The notes beneath the pieces were generated by a model, which saw only the letters and a list, made by a program, of their open reading frames with translations, was not told where the DNA came from and did no database searches. This document shows positions 1-11,440 of a stretch of 64,000 nucleotides of DNA, piece by piece. The stretch spans positions 8,135,901 to 8,199,900 of the forward strand of contig JAWZYU010000013.1 in assembly GCA_038380435.1 (NCBI GenBank). The letters run 5' to 3'. Source of the DNA: Ryuthela nishihirai. Its lineage: Eukaryota; Arthropoda; Arachnida; Araneae; Heptathelidae. Each line of letters opens with the position of its first letter. Within the stretch, counting starts at the first letter, position 1. The position numbers were made by a program, and so were the translations under genes.

Positions 1-1478
1 TCAAATAATTCTGCCTCCTCTGCACCTTTCTTCTTAAAAGAGTACTGTTAGTTTCCAAAAATGCCTGTTTAAAATGACCCCATACTTCCTCAACTTCAGT
101 AGTAAGCAAACCATGACTGTCATAATGATTAAGTAACCTATCATGGTAAGCTTTAGCTATAACTGGGTCTTTCAGAGCTTCAGTATTAAAGGTAAATTTT
201 TTAACTTTAGCACAACACTTTTTTAAGTTTAAGTTGCAAGACACTTTTAACAAGGTAATGGTAAGATCCACTTCAGCTCTCCTATATGCACTGGTATTCC
301 TAGCAGAACTAGCCCATTTGCTGTTAATTAATATATAATCAATCATATTCCTATGTAGCCCATCAGGTGAAACCCATGTGTACTTATGTATGTCGCAGTG
401 TAATAAGTGTTAGTTATTCTGAAACCATTGAGTTTAGTTACCTGTAGGAGATGTTGCCCATTGCCATTGCAGCTACCAATACCAAAAGGGCCTATCACCC
501 CTCCCCAAAGATCAGAGTCAGTACCAACTTTGGCATTGAAGTCACCAAGAACAAGGGTAATATCTCCTTTCTTGACAGAATTCAAAATATCCTGAAGTTG
601 TCCGTAAAACCTACATAACAGCAGATAACATTCAAGTCTTTAATGCTTGTCTGAAATTTTGCTGTAAGAAACCTTTCATTAATGCACTCATATCCCAGAA
701 GAGCATCACTAGCATGTCTGCTGAGAAGCAGACCCACGCCTTGGTGATGTTTATTATAGTTCCTCCCTGAAAAGATAAATTTAAAATTATTTTTAAGAAT
801 CTGACCTTTTTCTGTCCACCTGGTCTCTTGCAAGCCAAGAATATCTAAATTATAACGGTGGAATTCTTGTGTGAGGACATCAAGAGAAATAGCTCTGTGC
901 AGAGTCCTCACATTCCAACTACCTATGGAAAGAAAATGGTTAGTGGGATGTTTAAAGAAACTATGTTTATTGAGAGAGGGAATGCCGACAATATCGAACA
1001 GTCCCCTAATCGCAGACATGGGGCAAAGACCTGTTCCCCCACCACAAAAGGCTGAAGCCATCTACACTGGAAGACTTCCTCCAATGTAGAATTTGACGAT
1101 GCCAATAGAAGCAAAGAGTTCAGGTGCCTGCGATGACCTCTGCTCAGGATTATCCACTAGCTGATAAACATATCCTGTGAATCTATTCACTTGGGGCTGT
1201 CAACCCACAAATAAACAGAAAACACAGCGGAAGATTTTCCCTCCACAGAAGCCCACCAGTGCAGCAAATTCAGGATCCATAATCAAGCTCAGAGCCTTAA
1301 TTCAGTCCAGTAGGTTTGTATGGTCAGCACCAGGACACTGTGTGGTTGACCACTCCTCAACAGGGTAGAAAAAAATAATAGCCATAGTTGTCCAGATCAG
1401 TAGGCCACACTAATCTGGCAGCCCTCCCCTTCTGTTCACTTACACAAGAGAGTATCTCTTTTGAAAGGTACTAATGGC
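1..1478 (-). mobile_element. RTE-like LINE copy 1 (5' part, runs off the window)
   Basis: Minus-strand LINE whose RT part lies beyond position 1. From right to left it holds 5' UTR (about 1070-1478), endonuclease N-terminus (1061-582, with WNVRTL and LQETRW) and the second endonuclease half (585-343, with VLGDFNAKVG). The ORF is broken near 610 by a 34-nt deletion also present in the copies near 33.7 kb and 45.6 kb. The block 590-1340 is nearly identical to 33700-34450, differing at only a few sites, so the two share a recent source. The 5' end is a little shorter than the 43-46.7 kb copy. Confidence 0.88.
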
Positions 1479-1536
1479 CTGCAATATATAAATTTTTTCT
1501 TTGGATGTTGAATTTTGGCTAAGTGCTGAAAAGTTA

Positions 1537-1925
1537 TTGCATCATCATCATCATCAAGCAGCCATAGACTACACAGGTTCAACTAAATTGTGCAATTTAG
1601 TTCTCCCAGCATATCTGTCCTGAGCTACATCTCCTGCATCTAGCATCTCTCCTGCATCTGCATACCAGTTCTAATAAGGCCTTGTTTGGCATTGTTTGCC
1701 CTTTGCATCCTAGGTCTCCCCCCTCTTTCTGAGGCTTAGGTACATTATTCATATCTCTATTTGCTAATCTATAATTATGCATATGGGCAACATGGCCAAA
1801 CCAACAGTGTCTGTCTCTCTCTGCACAATATGCTGCTCAAAGGAAGTTTCCAACTCATTTGCCTAACCTCACCATTACTTACAAAGTTGAACCACCTAAT
1901 GTCCAAGATAATGCATAAGCACCAA
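1537..1925 (-). mobile_element. LINE 3'-end fragment
   Basis: Begins on the plus strand with a CATCATCATCATCATC microsatellite, the reverse of the LINE (GAT)n tail, followed by the short 3' UTR and the C-terminal coding end. The reading is damaged but still shows H-N-Y-R-L-A-N-R from the GHVARMDNYRLANRV segment. Heavily 5'-truncated, as expected for target-primed reverse transcription. Confidence 0.8.
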
Positions 1926-2204
1926 GGCAAAAAAAAAAGTCTATATCATCAGAGAGGTGCAGCCAAGATATTTAAAAGGATATTTTTTTTAGTAGGGGTT
2001 AAACTTGTTGCTTCAGAACTTTTTAATATAAACTTAAAAATTCATAATTAAGAAAATGACAAGGAGGAGTAAATTGCCCCCAGTGTAGAAGGGGGGATTA
2101 AAACACTTGTCGAAATTTCCTCCCACAGAAGGGCTAATTTCCATGCCAAAGAAGTCCTTTTCATTTCTGTATTCAAGATCTCAGTCATTAAATATTTTTG
2201 TGGG

Positions 2205-2292
2205 AAAAAGTTTAGCTGATGTGCAGGATTCGAACCCACATCTACAGAAACATGCCAGAGTATTCTAAGATCACTGAACTAACATCAGCTCT
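2205..2292 (-). repeat. tRNA-headed SINE, family A
   Basis: On the minus strand the head reads TAGTTCAGTGA (box A-like) and GGGTTCGAATCC (perfect box B), followed by an AT-rich tail. The same arrangement recurs at 4415-4530 and 63905-64000, sharing the words GAATA-TC-GGCAT-TTTC. It is not a functional tRNA gene: the cloverleaf is degenerate and the sequence continues into the SINE body. Confidence 0.68.
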
Positions 2293-2429
2293 GTCTTTTT
2301 TCCACTAATATGACTTATCATTCTTCCTTTTGTTTACCTCATTCGTTTTCAGGAAATGATAAAAAAAAAAAGTTTTTTGCTTGAAAATGAAGAAATAATA
2401 AAATAAAAATTAACATATAACCTACTGCA

Positions 2430-2990
2430 ATGTAAAAAAAAAATCCGAAGCAACAAGTTGTAAGCTGCCATTGTCAAAGCCATCTTCAATTTTTTTAAAA
2501 TAGAAATTTTTGTACATTTACTTATAAAAATAATATTTCATTTTCATCTGATGTATATATTTTTAAACTATAATATAAATAATTTGTTAAAGCCAATTTC
2601 TTTGTTAAAGTTACTCTAGGCTGAAGCAAATCCCTGATTTAAGCTGAGAAGTTTGATTTGAACTATTATCAACAAAATTTTTCTTAAAATTTTGAAACTC
2701 TCCTGAAAATTGAACAAAAACTACTATTTTTAAAAACAGAAGATCTCGGAAATAATGGAAAAGTACAAACCTCTATTTTCCTCCCCCCTCCCTGTTTTAT
2801 GCTCTTTTCTGTCTTAAACTATTTCAATAAATGTAGAATTACTTTTATCACTCATCCCAACAAGTATTCTCTAGCTATTGACACAAAAACCACAACTAAA
2901 AATAATTTGTCTGTGCGAAAGTTCTGGTAAATAAATCACAGCCAAGCAATACACAGATGCTAGTTATTAGTAGTAAGTGTCTGCCATGTG
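2430..2990 (+). repeat. Unclassified noncoding repeat, family X (copy 1)
   Basis: Diverged match to 11020-11440 and 13440-14110: all three share a run beginning AAGTTTGATTTGAACTATTA, then TTTTAAAAAC, and a later CTCTTTTCTGTC. No coding capacity is seen. The rest of 2293-3334 is AT-rich with nothing else recognised. Confidence 0.5.
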
Positions 2991-3334
2991 CACTCTGTGC
3001 TTCATAAAAGTGTAATAAAAAATTGATAACTTCAGAATTAAGCTAGTGTTATTTTATTTCTACTTTTATAATTAAAACTTCACTTTTATTTCTAGAGATC
3101 TATTATGATTTTATTTCTGTAGATTTAAATATATCAAACTTTCATAGTTATGCTATATCTCTAGATATGAAAATGGCAGCCTTAAAACTTAGTATTTTTA
3201 CTTCTATCAATTTATTGATTTTTACTCCCATAATCTTTATCATTATGATACATCACTGACTGTTACAATGGCTGCTTATAACTAATTTGTTTTTGCTTCT
3301 ATTGATTTATTCATTTTATTCCCTTATATTTATA

Positions 3335-3735
3335 TTTTATTGACGTTTCAGAGGCATGATTTGGGTTGTTACATATCTGAGCAACACTTTTTTTTGCACA
3401 CAATGAGCTAAATGGCCAAGTAACAAAGACCCCAAAGGCTCAGAGAAAGTTGGCGGAGGGGACCCACTGAAACAGCTGACAGATGGTAGCCTCCTGTCAA
3501 GGTCATACAGCATGTTCTTTAATGTGTACAGGCTATGGCTCTCCCACACACGAGGTCATGGCTTAACGTACTATCCAACGGATGCAATCTTTCCAAGCCC
3601 ATCAGTATCTCCTACTGACTGTGGGAATGGCAGGGAGTTTTGCAGAGATAAATCTTAATGCTGCCCCACCTGGGACCTGAACCTGGGAACTATAGATTAT
3701 AAGCTTGGTGCACTAATGACTGAGCCACCCCCACC
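3335..3735 (-). repeat. tRNA-headed SINE with conserved core, family C
   Basis: Minus strand, from right to left: tRNA-like head (TGGCTCAGTCATTAG box A, GGTTCAGGTCC box B), then a core containing TACGTTAAGCC, GTGTGTGGGAGAGCC and CATTAAAGAAC, and an end rich in T. The same core appears at 30535-30805, 47430-47790 and, diverged, at 16735-16945 and 54290-54520. It resembles the conserved central domains known from tRNA-derived metazoan SINEs; which named family is not verified. Confidence 0.72.
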
Positions 3736-3799
3736 CCTCAGAGGCATGATACATTGCTATATATGCAAAAAGGACTTCCTCAACATGGACATCAGTCCT

Positions 3800-3815
3800 C
3801 CCCCCCCCCCCCCCC
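3800..3815. repeat. Poly-C run (16 bases)
   Basis: Sixteen consecutive C in an AT-rich intergenic or intron stretch (3736-4414). Nothing else is recognised there apart from the family X piece at 3955-4215. Confidence 0.9.
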
Positions 3816-3954
3816 AATACTAAGAATGTTTTAATCCCCCCTTTTGACAAAATTTGATTATTTTTAAAAACTACCTGAGTTTTTAGTATATTTTGAATGG
3901 TTTTAAATGATTGAACACCACACCACTTCAATATCTTGGCAGTGTCACTCTGAC

Positions 3955-4215
3955 AATATAGATGATTTCCCCCTCCACCTTTGGTGCACTAACTTTCTGG
4001 CACTTAGGTAAGATCACAAAAATACAACACTGAAAGAAAAAACTCATAATGTTTACTAAAAAAAAAGCAGCCAAGAAAGTGTTCCTCCAAAAAAGATTCC
4101 AGCCAAGGTGTTTCATAAAAAGGACAGAAAATCACATTAATGTGAGCAGTCCAAATCACCTTGCATAACACTGACACATATTTTAAAATATACTACACTG
4201 AAAAGAATCACTAAA
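3955..4215 (+). repeat. Family X repeat, 5' part
   Basis: Diverged match to 13225-13440 in the same orientation: shared words include CACTTAG-AAGAT, AAAAGCAGCCAAG and AATATAC-ACTGAAAAGAAT. In the 13 kb copy this stretch directly precedes the rest of family X, so it is probably the same repeat. Confidence 0.5.
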
Positions 4216-4414
4216 AGGAATAAGAATCATGTTTCAGGTAAATATTATAGTATTTGGGAAGAAGTTTCCTTTCCATTAATATAATTTTAATTATTTAAAC
4301 ATAACTGACAATCAAAACATTACCTGTTGAATTTTTAACGTCTAGGAATCAATAAATATTTATTATGAAGGGGTGGTTTCAGGAAGAGTTCAAAGTGTTA
4401 CACAATGGTGAAAA

Positions 4415-4530
4415 GACAGAGTGGGCATTAGTTCAACTGTAGAATATTCGGGCATATTTCAGGAGAGATGCAGGTTCACGTCCCATATGTCAACTTTTTT
4501 TCACAAAATATTTATAATTTTAATCGCTTT
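4415..4530 (+). repeat. tRNA-headed SINE, family A
   Basis: Plus-strand copy with TAGTTCAACTG fitting the box A consensus, a decayed box B (GGTTCACGTCC) and the same T-rich tail (CACAAAATATTTATAAT) as the copy at 63905-64000. From 4531 to 5221 I see only AT-rich sequence. Confidence 0.65.
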
Positions 4531-5221
4531 TGTCAGTATTTCCGAAATTAAGCCTTAATTGCACAGTCCAACCTATATTTTCACTGTATCACTATGAAAA
4601 AGTCTCATTAAAATCAATATGTTTGCAAATTTGCCTAAAATTTTCCTTTTCTTAAAATTGAGAATTAAATTCTGTCTAATTTGGTATATAATATGACTTA
4701 TTTTGGTTTAATACATATCTTTTTTAATTCTAAAGTTCTTTTGTTTATTTCGCCCAGCACAGTTACCAAAACGTCTGAACTTTCCTCAAAGTATGGTATC
4801 GAGAAAAAAAAATTACAATATAGGAATAATTTTCTTGTTTCAAGTTTATATATATTTTTCTATTCAGAAATAAAGAGACTTTCTACTCATGGGCATTATA
4901 ATTATTTCCATTTCATTTCAGTAAATTTTTATTTTCCTTACCATATGCATTTTTTATCACTACTTGACCCTAAAAATGCCCTATTGAAATAGTTGCCATT
5001 TATGTAAAATATTTTATATTCAGAAAATCCAGAATTATGTTTAATTTGGTATATAACTTGACATATTTCTATTCATTAGTTATTTAGCAAAAAAGAGCTC
5101 TAAATTCAAATTTCTTTTCTTGGGCTGATCACAGTGAAAATATAGTTTACTCTGAGGGTAACAAATCAGTTTTTCAGGCTGGGCGCTAGAAAGTTAAAAA
5201 GCTTTGACTGAGATCATTAAA

Positions 5222-7222
5222 TTATCTTCAGTGAAGTTCAGCAAGAATGGAACCATTTCAAACATGCTTTTCTTGAAACTTTTATTTGAGTGGTAAGGCA
5301 CTTAAAGATTAGAAATCAGAAATAAGATTAGAAAAATAAGATTAGAAAAAAAGAACTGCAGGAATGTCCTTAATTAATACTTTACTAGTCCTAATAGAAA
5401 GCATTACAGAGAGCTTAATAAACATGTAAAGTATCAGTTAGCTGCTGCTAAGAATCTTTGGCTTGATTGCTTGGCTTACAAAGCTGAGGAAACAGTTAGA
5501 CAGCACAACAGCAGAGAGCTGTACCAGATAGTTAATGTTTTGTGTGGTAGAAAACAGACAGGTATACAGGGAATGAAGGATAAACAAGGTAAGGTTATAG
5601 AAGGTGAGGATTCTGTTATGGATAGGTGGGCTGAGCATTTCAGTGATGTTCTAAACAGTGTGGTTAGTTCTACTCCCATTGTTTGTAGTGATGATAGATG
5701 CATTGGTGGCTTTAATGTTGGCCCTATAACACAATCTGAAGTTATTTTGGCTGTTTCTAAACTTAAACTTCATAAATCCCCAGGGGTAGATGAAATTACT
5801 ACGGAAATGCTTAGAGCTGGGAATGTTTCTGTTACCACTTGGATGACTGAAATTCTGAATATCTTTTATGATAAAGGCATGGTTCCTAAGGATTTTACCA
5901 GAGTATTGTTATCCCTATTTTCAAAAAAGGTGATCACAGTTCTTGTGATAACTATAGGGATATCAGCCTACTCACTGTTCCAGGGAAAGTTCTTTCCATG
6001 ACTGTGCTTAATAGAATTAAGAATCTGGTTGACAGTCAATTGCGTGATGAGCAATGTGGATTCAGAAGTGTATAGGGGATGTGTGGATCAGATATTTTCA
6101 TTTAGGCAGATTCTTGAGAAATGTCTAGAGTTTCTGAAACCTTTGGTTGCTGGCTATGTTGATTTCAAAAAGGCTTTCGACTATGTTGATCGTCATAATT
6201 TGTGGTTGATTGTGAGATCATATGGTATACCAGACAAGTTAGTTAACATAATGAAAGCTCTCTATAATAACACTGAGTCGTGTGTGAGAGTTGGTAAGGC
6301 TTGTAGCAATTGGTTCAGTATTACTTCTGGTTTTCGACAAGGGTGCATTTTGTCTCCTTTTCTCTTTAGTTTGGTTATTGATTATGTTATGCAAAGTTCA
6401 CTGCAAGGGAAAGATTTTGGCCTTAAATGGGCTGGAGATAAGAAAATTTCTGATTTAGCCCTTTTGGCAAATGATGTTGATGAGATGAACTCTTTCATTC
6501 GAGCTGTTGATGAGACTGGTAGTAGAGTAGGTTTGGTTATAAACAGAGAGCTAAAGTGATGAAGATTGGTCAGGCAGTCTGTGATACAGTTAATCTGAAT
6601 GGTTGCAGTCTTGAGTAGTTGTCACAGTTTAATTATCTTGGGAACTATGTAACAGATACTAGTGATGTGTGGCATGAGATTAAAAGGCAAATAGGGATTG
6701 TGACTGGGACTTTTAAGAATCTATGGAGAGTGTTGAGAAATAGGCGTATACACCTAAAGACTAAAATTAGACTATGTAATAATTTGGTTCTTTCTAGGGT
6801 TTTATGGTAGTGAAACAAGGATTCTTTGTAAACAAGATAATAGGAAACTTGATGCTTCTACAGTATCTTGGGTATCAGGTGGTTCAACTTTGTAAGTAAT
6901 GGTGAGGTTACCAAAGAAGTCACCAACCTCCTTTAAGCAGCATATTGTGCAGGGAGAGAGATTCCGTTGGTTTGGCCATGTTGCCCGTATGGATAATTAT
7001 AGATTAGCAAATAGGGTTATGAACAGTGTGCCGAAATGCCTCAAAAAGAGGGGGAGACCTAGGATGAGGTGGGCAGACAATGTCAAACAGGACTTTATTA
7101 GAATTGGTGTGCAGTGATCAGATGCAGCACATATCGCTCAGGACAGATATGCTTGGAGAACTAAATTGCATGGTCTGGTTGGACTCTGTAGCCCATGGCT
7201 GCTTAGGATGATGGTGATGATG
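5222..7222 (+). mobile_element. RTE-like LINE copy, plus strand, 5'-truncated
   Basis: The only long plus-strand LINE. It starts in the region before the RT (EVQQEWNHFKHAF-like), then shows RT blocks: SPGVDEITTEMLRAGN, VDFKKAFDYVDRHNLW, RQGCILSPFLFSLVIDYVM, and the C-terminal RFRWFGHVARMDNYRLANRV and GRPRMRWADN. The catalytic YADD box is lost (the text reads DLALLAN after a deletion) and there are several frameshifts and stops. It ends in GATGATGGTGATGATGATGAT, the microsatellite tail typical of this LINE. It lies antisense to RBM19. Confidence 0.9.
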
Positions 7223-7614
7223 ATGATATTTTTTCATTAAAAGATTATTTATGAAGTTACCAAATTCTGTATATGAATACAGCATAGCATGGAACTGTAA
7301 CTAATAAAGTTATGTGGAGTGTATATGCAAGATTTCACACTCCTTGTATTTGTGAATAACATTTTTTACTCAACAAAAGAAATAAAATTTTAGATTACTG
7401 TTAACAGACATGCATTTGTCATCATTAATAAAAGTGGTATTAGCATAAGAATTGAAACTCAACATATGGAAAGTTAAGAGCAAGCAAAATGTGCCCAATT
7501 TCTTTAAAAAAAACGTGTGTAACAGTTTTAGTAAGTTAATTAAAAATGTTTCAGGTTTTAACTTATAACAATGTTTAAAAAAATTAACTTATAAACTGTT
7601 TGAAGTACACTTAC
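7223..7614. other. AT-rich sequence, nothing recognised
   Basis: Sequence between a LINE tail and the splice donor of the RBM19 exon at 7615-7711. No repeat or ORF of note. Confidence 0.5.
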
Positions 7615-7711
7615 ATTGCTTAGCAACTGTGATTTACTTGTGTTGTATTTCTCTGTCATTGCATCTGCTACAGCATTTGCGCCTAGGAACAAGGTGTTCC
7701 AATTATGAGAG
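7615..7711 (-). CDS. RBM19: RBM19 exon: SHNWNTLF conserved block
   Basis: After a TTTAG acceptor this 97-nt exon encodes (S)SHNWNTLFLGANAVAD, then AMTEKYNTSKSQLLSN, and ends in phase 0 before GTAAG. The H-N-W-N-T-L-F-x-G-x-N-A-V-A-D...K-Y-x-x-x-K-S-x segment is a hallmark of RBM19/Mrd1 between its third and fourth RRMs. It is the most downstream exon seen; the following coding block (family pattern L-G-E-T-Q and then RRM4) was not found between 1 and 7614 and probably lies beyond position 1. A LINE insertion (5222-7222) sits in the next intron, about 400 bp away. Confidence 0.92.
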
Positions 7712-8266
7712 CTAAAATTAAGCAAAAAACTTTAGTATTTAATAAAAATTAAAACTTTAAGTATAGAACTTGATAGTGCCATATACTGAACAATAGATCA
7801 ACAGCATGAAATCAGAGATCAATTTGTGATTAAACTGCATTCTGGTACCCATTTTTACAGAAATGTAACTAAATCTATTAACATTTTGCTTTTTTAGTAT
7901 TATTTCAGAGGATAAACGCATTCATTGCCTGTCAATATAAACTTCGCAACTATTCTCACCCTATTTCCTCAACAGAAAACATTAAACTCATTTCATAGTT
8001 ATAAACATAATCAAGACTGGATCTAGAATAGATGGGGAGGGGGGTCATGTCCCTGAACATAATCATAATTCCAGTTTTCTTATCCATAAAAGAGTTAATT
8101 TCATTAATTTTTTGCAATATAACCTCAGTCCCCACTTTTTGTTAGCTTCCCATTTTCTGCAGAACGTGAAAAACAATCTCCTTTCTAGTTACCGCATGCA
8201 CACACACATACATGCATTCTATGCATGTCTATGCATTCTATGCATGCATGCATAGAATAGTTGTTC
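7712..8266. other. RBM19 intron sequence with a small ATGCAT-rich patch
   Basis: No coding signal. At about 8200-8262 the words CACACACA and repeated self-complementary TATGCAT/ATGCATGCAT form a short hairpin-prone microsatellite. Confidence 0.5.
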
Positions 8267-8425
8267 AAATGAAAAGCAAACAACCCCTATGACCAGGTAA
8301 TGGATATAAATTATCTTAATTGTTAAATAATATCAACAGTTAACACTGTATATAAGTTACAGGACATATACTACAGGAATAATATCAACAGTTAACACTG
8401 TATATAAGTTACAGGACATATACTA
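8267..8425 (+). repeat. Duplicated Tc1 flank containing a 52-bp tandem duplication
   Basis: This stretch also occurs, inverted, at 36833-36905 beyond a foldback element, next to the other copy of the same Tc1. Here a 52-bp unit is present twice (about 8326-8377 and 8378-8429), with TATCAACAGTTAACACTG in each. The shared flank means a Tc1-plus-flank segment was copied, not two independent Tc1 insertions. Confidence 0.75.
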
Positions 8426-8840
8426 CAGGAAATATAAAATGCAACACTTACATGAAGTTGCCTAAATATTATGACATATTGGGAGGTGGTAGTATATGGG
8501 TACGCAAGGAAATGATTAGGTTTGCAGGACAATCAAAATGATTGGACAGGTAAGAGATGGTGTCAAAGATGTGGAGCAGTCAAACACAGATAAAGGCAAC
8601 CAAACCTCCCTGGTTGACAAAACATTGTGGAAATTGTTCTAAACTGCTAAAGATGCCCTTATGCAGACATCAACAGCCATTCCAACAGTTAACAGCCTTT
8701 GAGCATGGAAGAATCATCACCCATAGAGAAGTTGGTGTGTCAGAGAGGTGGTCAATGCACATATGGCACCAGTGGATTTAAGAAGGATCCAGCACATGCT
8801 GACAAGAATCAGGGACACATGCTGACAAGAATCTCCATTC
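8426..8840 (+). mobile_element. Tc1-like transposon head fragment
   Basis: Starts after TA with CAGGAAATATAAAATGCAACAC, matching the terminal inverted repeat of the copy at 34493-35890. The translated part (about 8655-8810) shows M-P-L-C-R-H-Q-Q-P-F and FEHGRIITHREVGVSER, the N-terminal DNA-binding region of a Tc1 transposase, and breaks off after HMLTRI. The catalytic part is absent. Confidence 0.78.
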
Positions 8841-8859
8841 TTCCGTTTTGTATAAGTTT

Positions 8860-9055
8860 CTTCAGACTGGCATTGCTGTTGTTCAATATTCAAACTTCCA
8901 TAACTCATTAAATACTGAACGAATATTATTGAAAATTAAGACATTGATTTATTTGATTGAGATCTTTATCTCCAATCACACTTTTCAAAACAGAAAAACT
9001 TATTTTAGAAGTTATAGAGCTTTGATGTTAGCTTCTCATTGATATAACATAGGGA
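8860..9055 (+). repeat. Short interspersed repeat, family Y
   Basis: Contains GGCATTGCTGTTGTTCAATATT and ends GTTATAGAGCTTTGATGTTAGCTTC. Parts recur at 10540-10690 (inverted), 10870-11015 and 15970-16045. The best-preserved end, CACTCAGTGCTAACAGAATTATG at about 10538, looks like a Tc1-type terminus, so Y is probably a nonautonomous Tc1 relative. Confidence 0.5.
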
Positions 9056-10229
9056 TTTTCCTTAATTTATGGAAACCAGTGTAAACCATTGTTAATTATG
9101 AAACCAATGTCTTTTTTTTTTAAAAAAAGAAAGCAAAATAAAATTTTGTAACACCACTACCTTAGTCGTAGAGTTTGCCAATCAGACAAAATTGGCATTT
9201 TGCTTTCTAACAAGATAATTTGTATATAAACTGAAAAATAAATAACTAAAAAGGGACAGAGAGCTGTGAAGAAATTAAATAAAAATATTTCTAAACAAAT
9301 ATAATTTATTCTAACCACTGAAATTTCCAGATGAACTCTTCCAGACCAATCCAGATGAACTACACCGATTACTATGGAAAAGTTGAACTTTGCAAAAATG
9401 GTAAATACTTGACTTAGAAATTAAAAATTCTGAATGCTAATTATGAAATTACTTCAGTTTAATTCAAAAGTAGTATTAAAAGATCTATTACTAAAAATTT
9501 AAATTTTTGGTATAATGTCCTGCTAATCAGATGTCTCCTAAAGTAGCCAAGTAGTTTTCTCTTCATATTCCTTTCGTTAAAAGATATCTGATAAGAGATA
9601 AAAATTATTTAGAAATGCTAAATAGCTTTTAAATGCAAAATATATTAAAAAGATGCAAAAACGTATACAGCTGTATTTTTGTCCAAATCACTGAAAACCT
9701 CCAATAAAAAAAATTGTTCCCTTAAAATCTGACTTTTTTTTAGATCATAGATGGTCGAATGTTTGCTAAATAACTTAATTAACTCACTAGAGTTCTCAGT
9801 CAGCTAGTGGGGGAATGTTCTAAATATAGAATAGCAGCTACAATAAATAATAATAGCTTAATCTGGACTGGGCTAATTATCAGTTTGACCAAGAGAAAGG
9901 GGTATTTTTTTTCTCACACATTAAATTGAAGAATAAACTGAAAATATTAGCATTTTTTAGTAGCTCACACATATATATAAATAAAAAAGTTAGTTTAAAC
10001 CATGATATTTAAAAAAATTTTTTATAGTACTAAAGATTGTTTTATGGTTCATGGCCATATATGCAGCTTTCATGAACCTGATTTTCATGGTCGTATAGCA
10101 TAAGGTACAACCAATATGGGTACCTTCTTTATGTAACCATAAAGATAAACAGCTCACCCATTTTAGTTATAAAATAGTAGATAGATCTATATGCTGAAAT
10201 TGTATGGCAGTGTAGTAGATAATGTCTTG
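9056..10229. other. AT-rich intron sequence, nothing recognised
   Basis: No exon, tRNA box, LINE or transposase match seen. Confidence 0.5.
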
Positions 10230-10254
10230 CTTGTGTTATAACCAGGGGGTTATA

Positions 10255-10296
10255 CACACCTTGTGTTATAACCAGGGGGTTATAACACAAGGTGTG
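10255..10296. repeat. Perfect palindrome, 19-bp arms
   Basis: Left arm 10255-10273 (CACACCTTGTGTTATAACC), loop AGGG, right arm 10278-10296, its exact reverse complement. The word TTGTGTTATAACCAGGGGG is also directly repeated just upstream (from about 10231), and ACACAAGGTGT recurs to about 10320. Confidence 0.95.
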
Positions 10297-10539
10297 TGTG
10301 TGTTTGTAACACAAGGTGTTGTGTTATGACCATAGGGTTCATATCAAATCATTTTTGTTTGCTTGCACATAAGACCTTTTTTTTTTTGTTTGCTAAGTTA
10401 ACACAAAGATATGTGACTTGGGTATACAACTGCTGATGTGCTAGTACGGCAGGTAAATGTATGTTAATGCAGCTGACTCCTGTTTGAAACCTCAACTCAT
10501 CATAGTGAGGTAATATATCCTTTGACTTATATACACTCA

Positions 10540-10690
10540 GTGCTAACAGAATTATGACCACCTCCCTCCATGTTATGTCAGTGGAAGCTAACTTCGAAGC
10601 TCTATAACTACTAAGTGTTTTATGGGAAAATGTAACAGAAAATAAATTAAAGATCTCAATCACTCTATCTAAATCTCGATTTTCAATAAT
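10540..10690 (-). repeat. Family Y repeat, inverted copy with preserved end
   Basis: Minus strand: GATTGAGATCTTTA ... AGTTATAGAGCTTCGAAGTTAGCTTC ... ATAACATGGAGGGAGGTGG, ending in TCTGTTAGCACTGAGTG. This is the same order as the plus-strand copy at 8940-9055. Confidence 0.55.
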
Positions 10691-10869
10691 GTTAGCTTTG
10701 TACTTAGAATTATGAACTTTGAATGTTTAACAGTAACAATGCAAGTCTTGGGAAAACTGAAAAATATCAAAAAATTATTTACATTAACTTTTCAAATATA
10801 CATATGTTGTGCTAAATGGTATCAAATAACACTTCTTATTGAAATTATAATTAACTTCCAAGTTAAATT

Positions 10870-11015
10870 CTAATTTTAGGCAATGCTGTTGTTAAATATT
10901 CCAACTTCCATAACTTTAAATGCTAAGGGAATATTGTTGAAAATCAAGATTTTGATAGATTTGTTTGAATTTCTATTTATCTTCAAACCCATCTGCCCAA
11001 AAACACTTTTTTAAC
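10870..11015 (+). repeat. Family Y repeat, partial copy
   Basis: Matches the first half of 8860-9055 (GGCAATGCTGTTGTTAAATATTCC, then ATATTGTTGAAAAT). Confidence 0.5.
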
Positions 11016-11019
11016 CCTT

Positions 11020-11440
11020 TCAATGTCCACATCATCTGTATATGTTCCGAGAATCTGAATTGGACTTATTAAACTCACAAGTTTGATTTGAACTATTATC
11101 AACAAATATTTCCTTAAATTTTCAAAAATCTCCTAAAATATTAACAAAAAACAATTTTTTAAAAACGATAAATTTTGAAAGTAATTACAAAATACATACT
11201 GCCATTTTTTTTCCGTTTCACACTCTTTTCTGTCATATACTTATTTCAGTATTCCCAAGTTTTTTTATCGTTTTTCCCAACATTCTATGCATCTTTCCCA
11301 CCTTCAAAATCGAAACTGGAAGTAAACACATCTTTCTTAGAAATTCTGGTTGCAGCTTCATTTAATTAGTTATGCTTCACTGAGGCAAACAAGACACAGA
11401 TGGCTGACACATGCAATCTCCATTGTGTGTGCTATTATAA
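11020..11440 (+). repeat. Unclassified noncoding repeat, family X (copy 2)
   Basis: Collinear with 13440-14125: GTCCA-ATC-TCT-TATA, GAGAATCTGAATTG, AAGTTTGATTTG-CTATTATCAACAAAT, TTCTTAGAAATTCTGGTTGCA and TGGCTGA-ACATG-ATCTCCATTG. There is no meaningful ORF. The ends are not defined. Confidence 0.6.

Noticed and set aside
1..7614. Next RBM19 exon (LGETQ and RRM4)
   Set aside because: Scanned for the conserved words on the minus strand and found none; it probably lies beyond the window.
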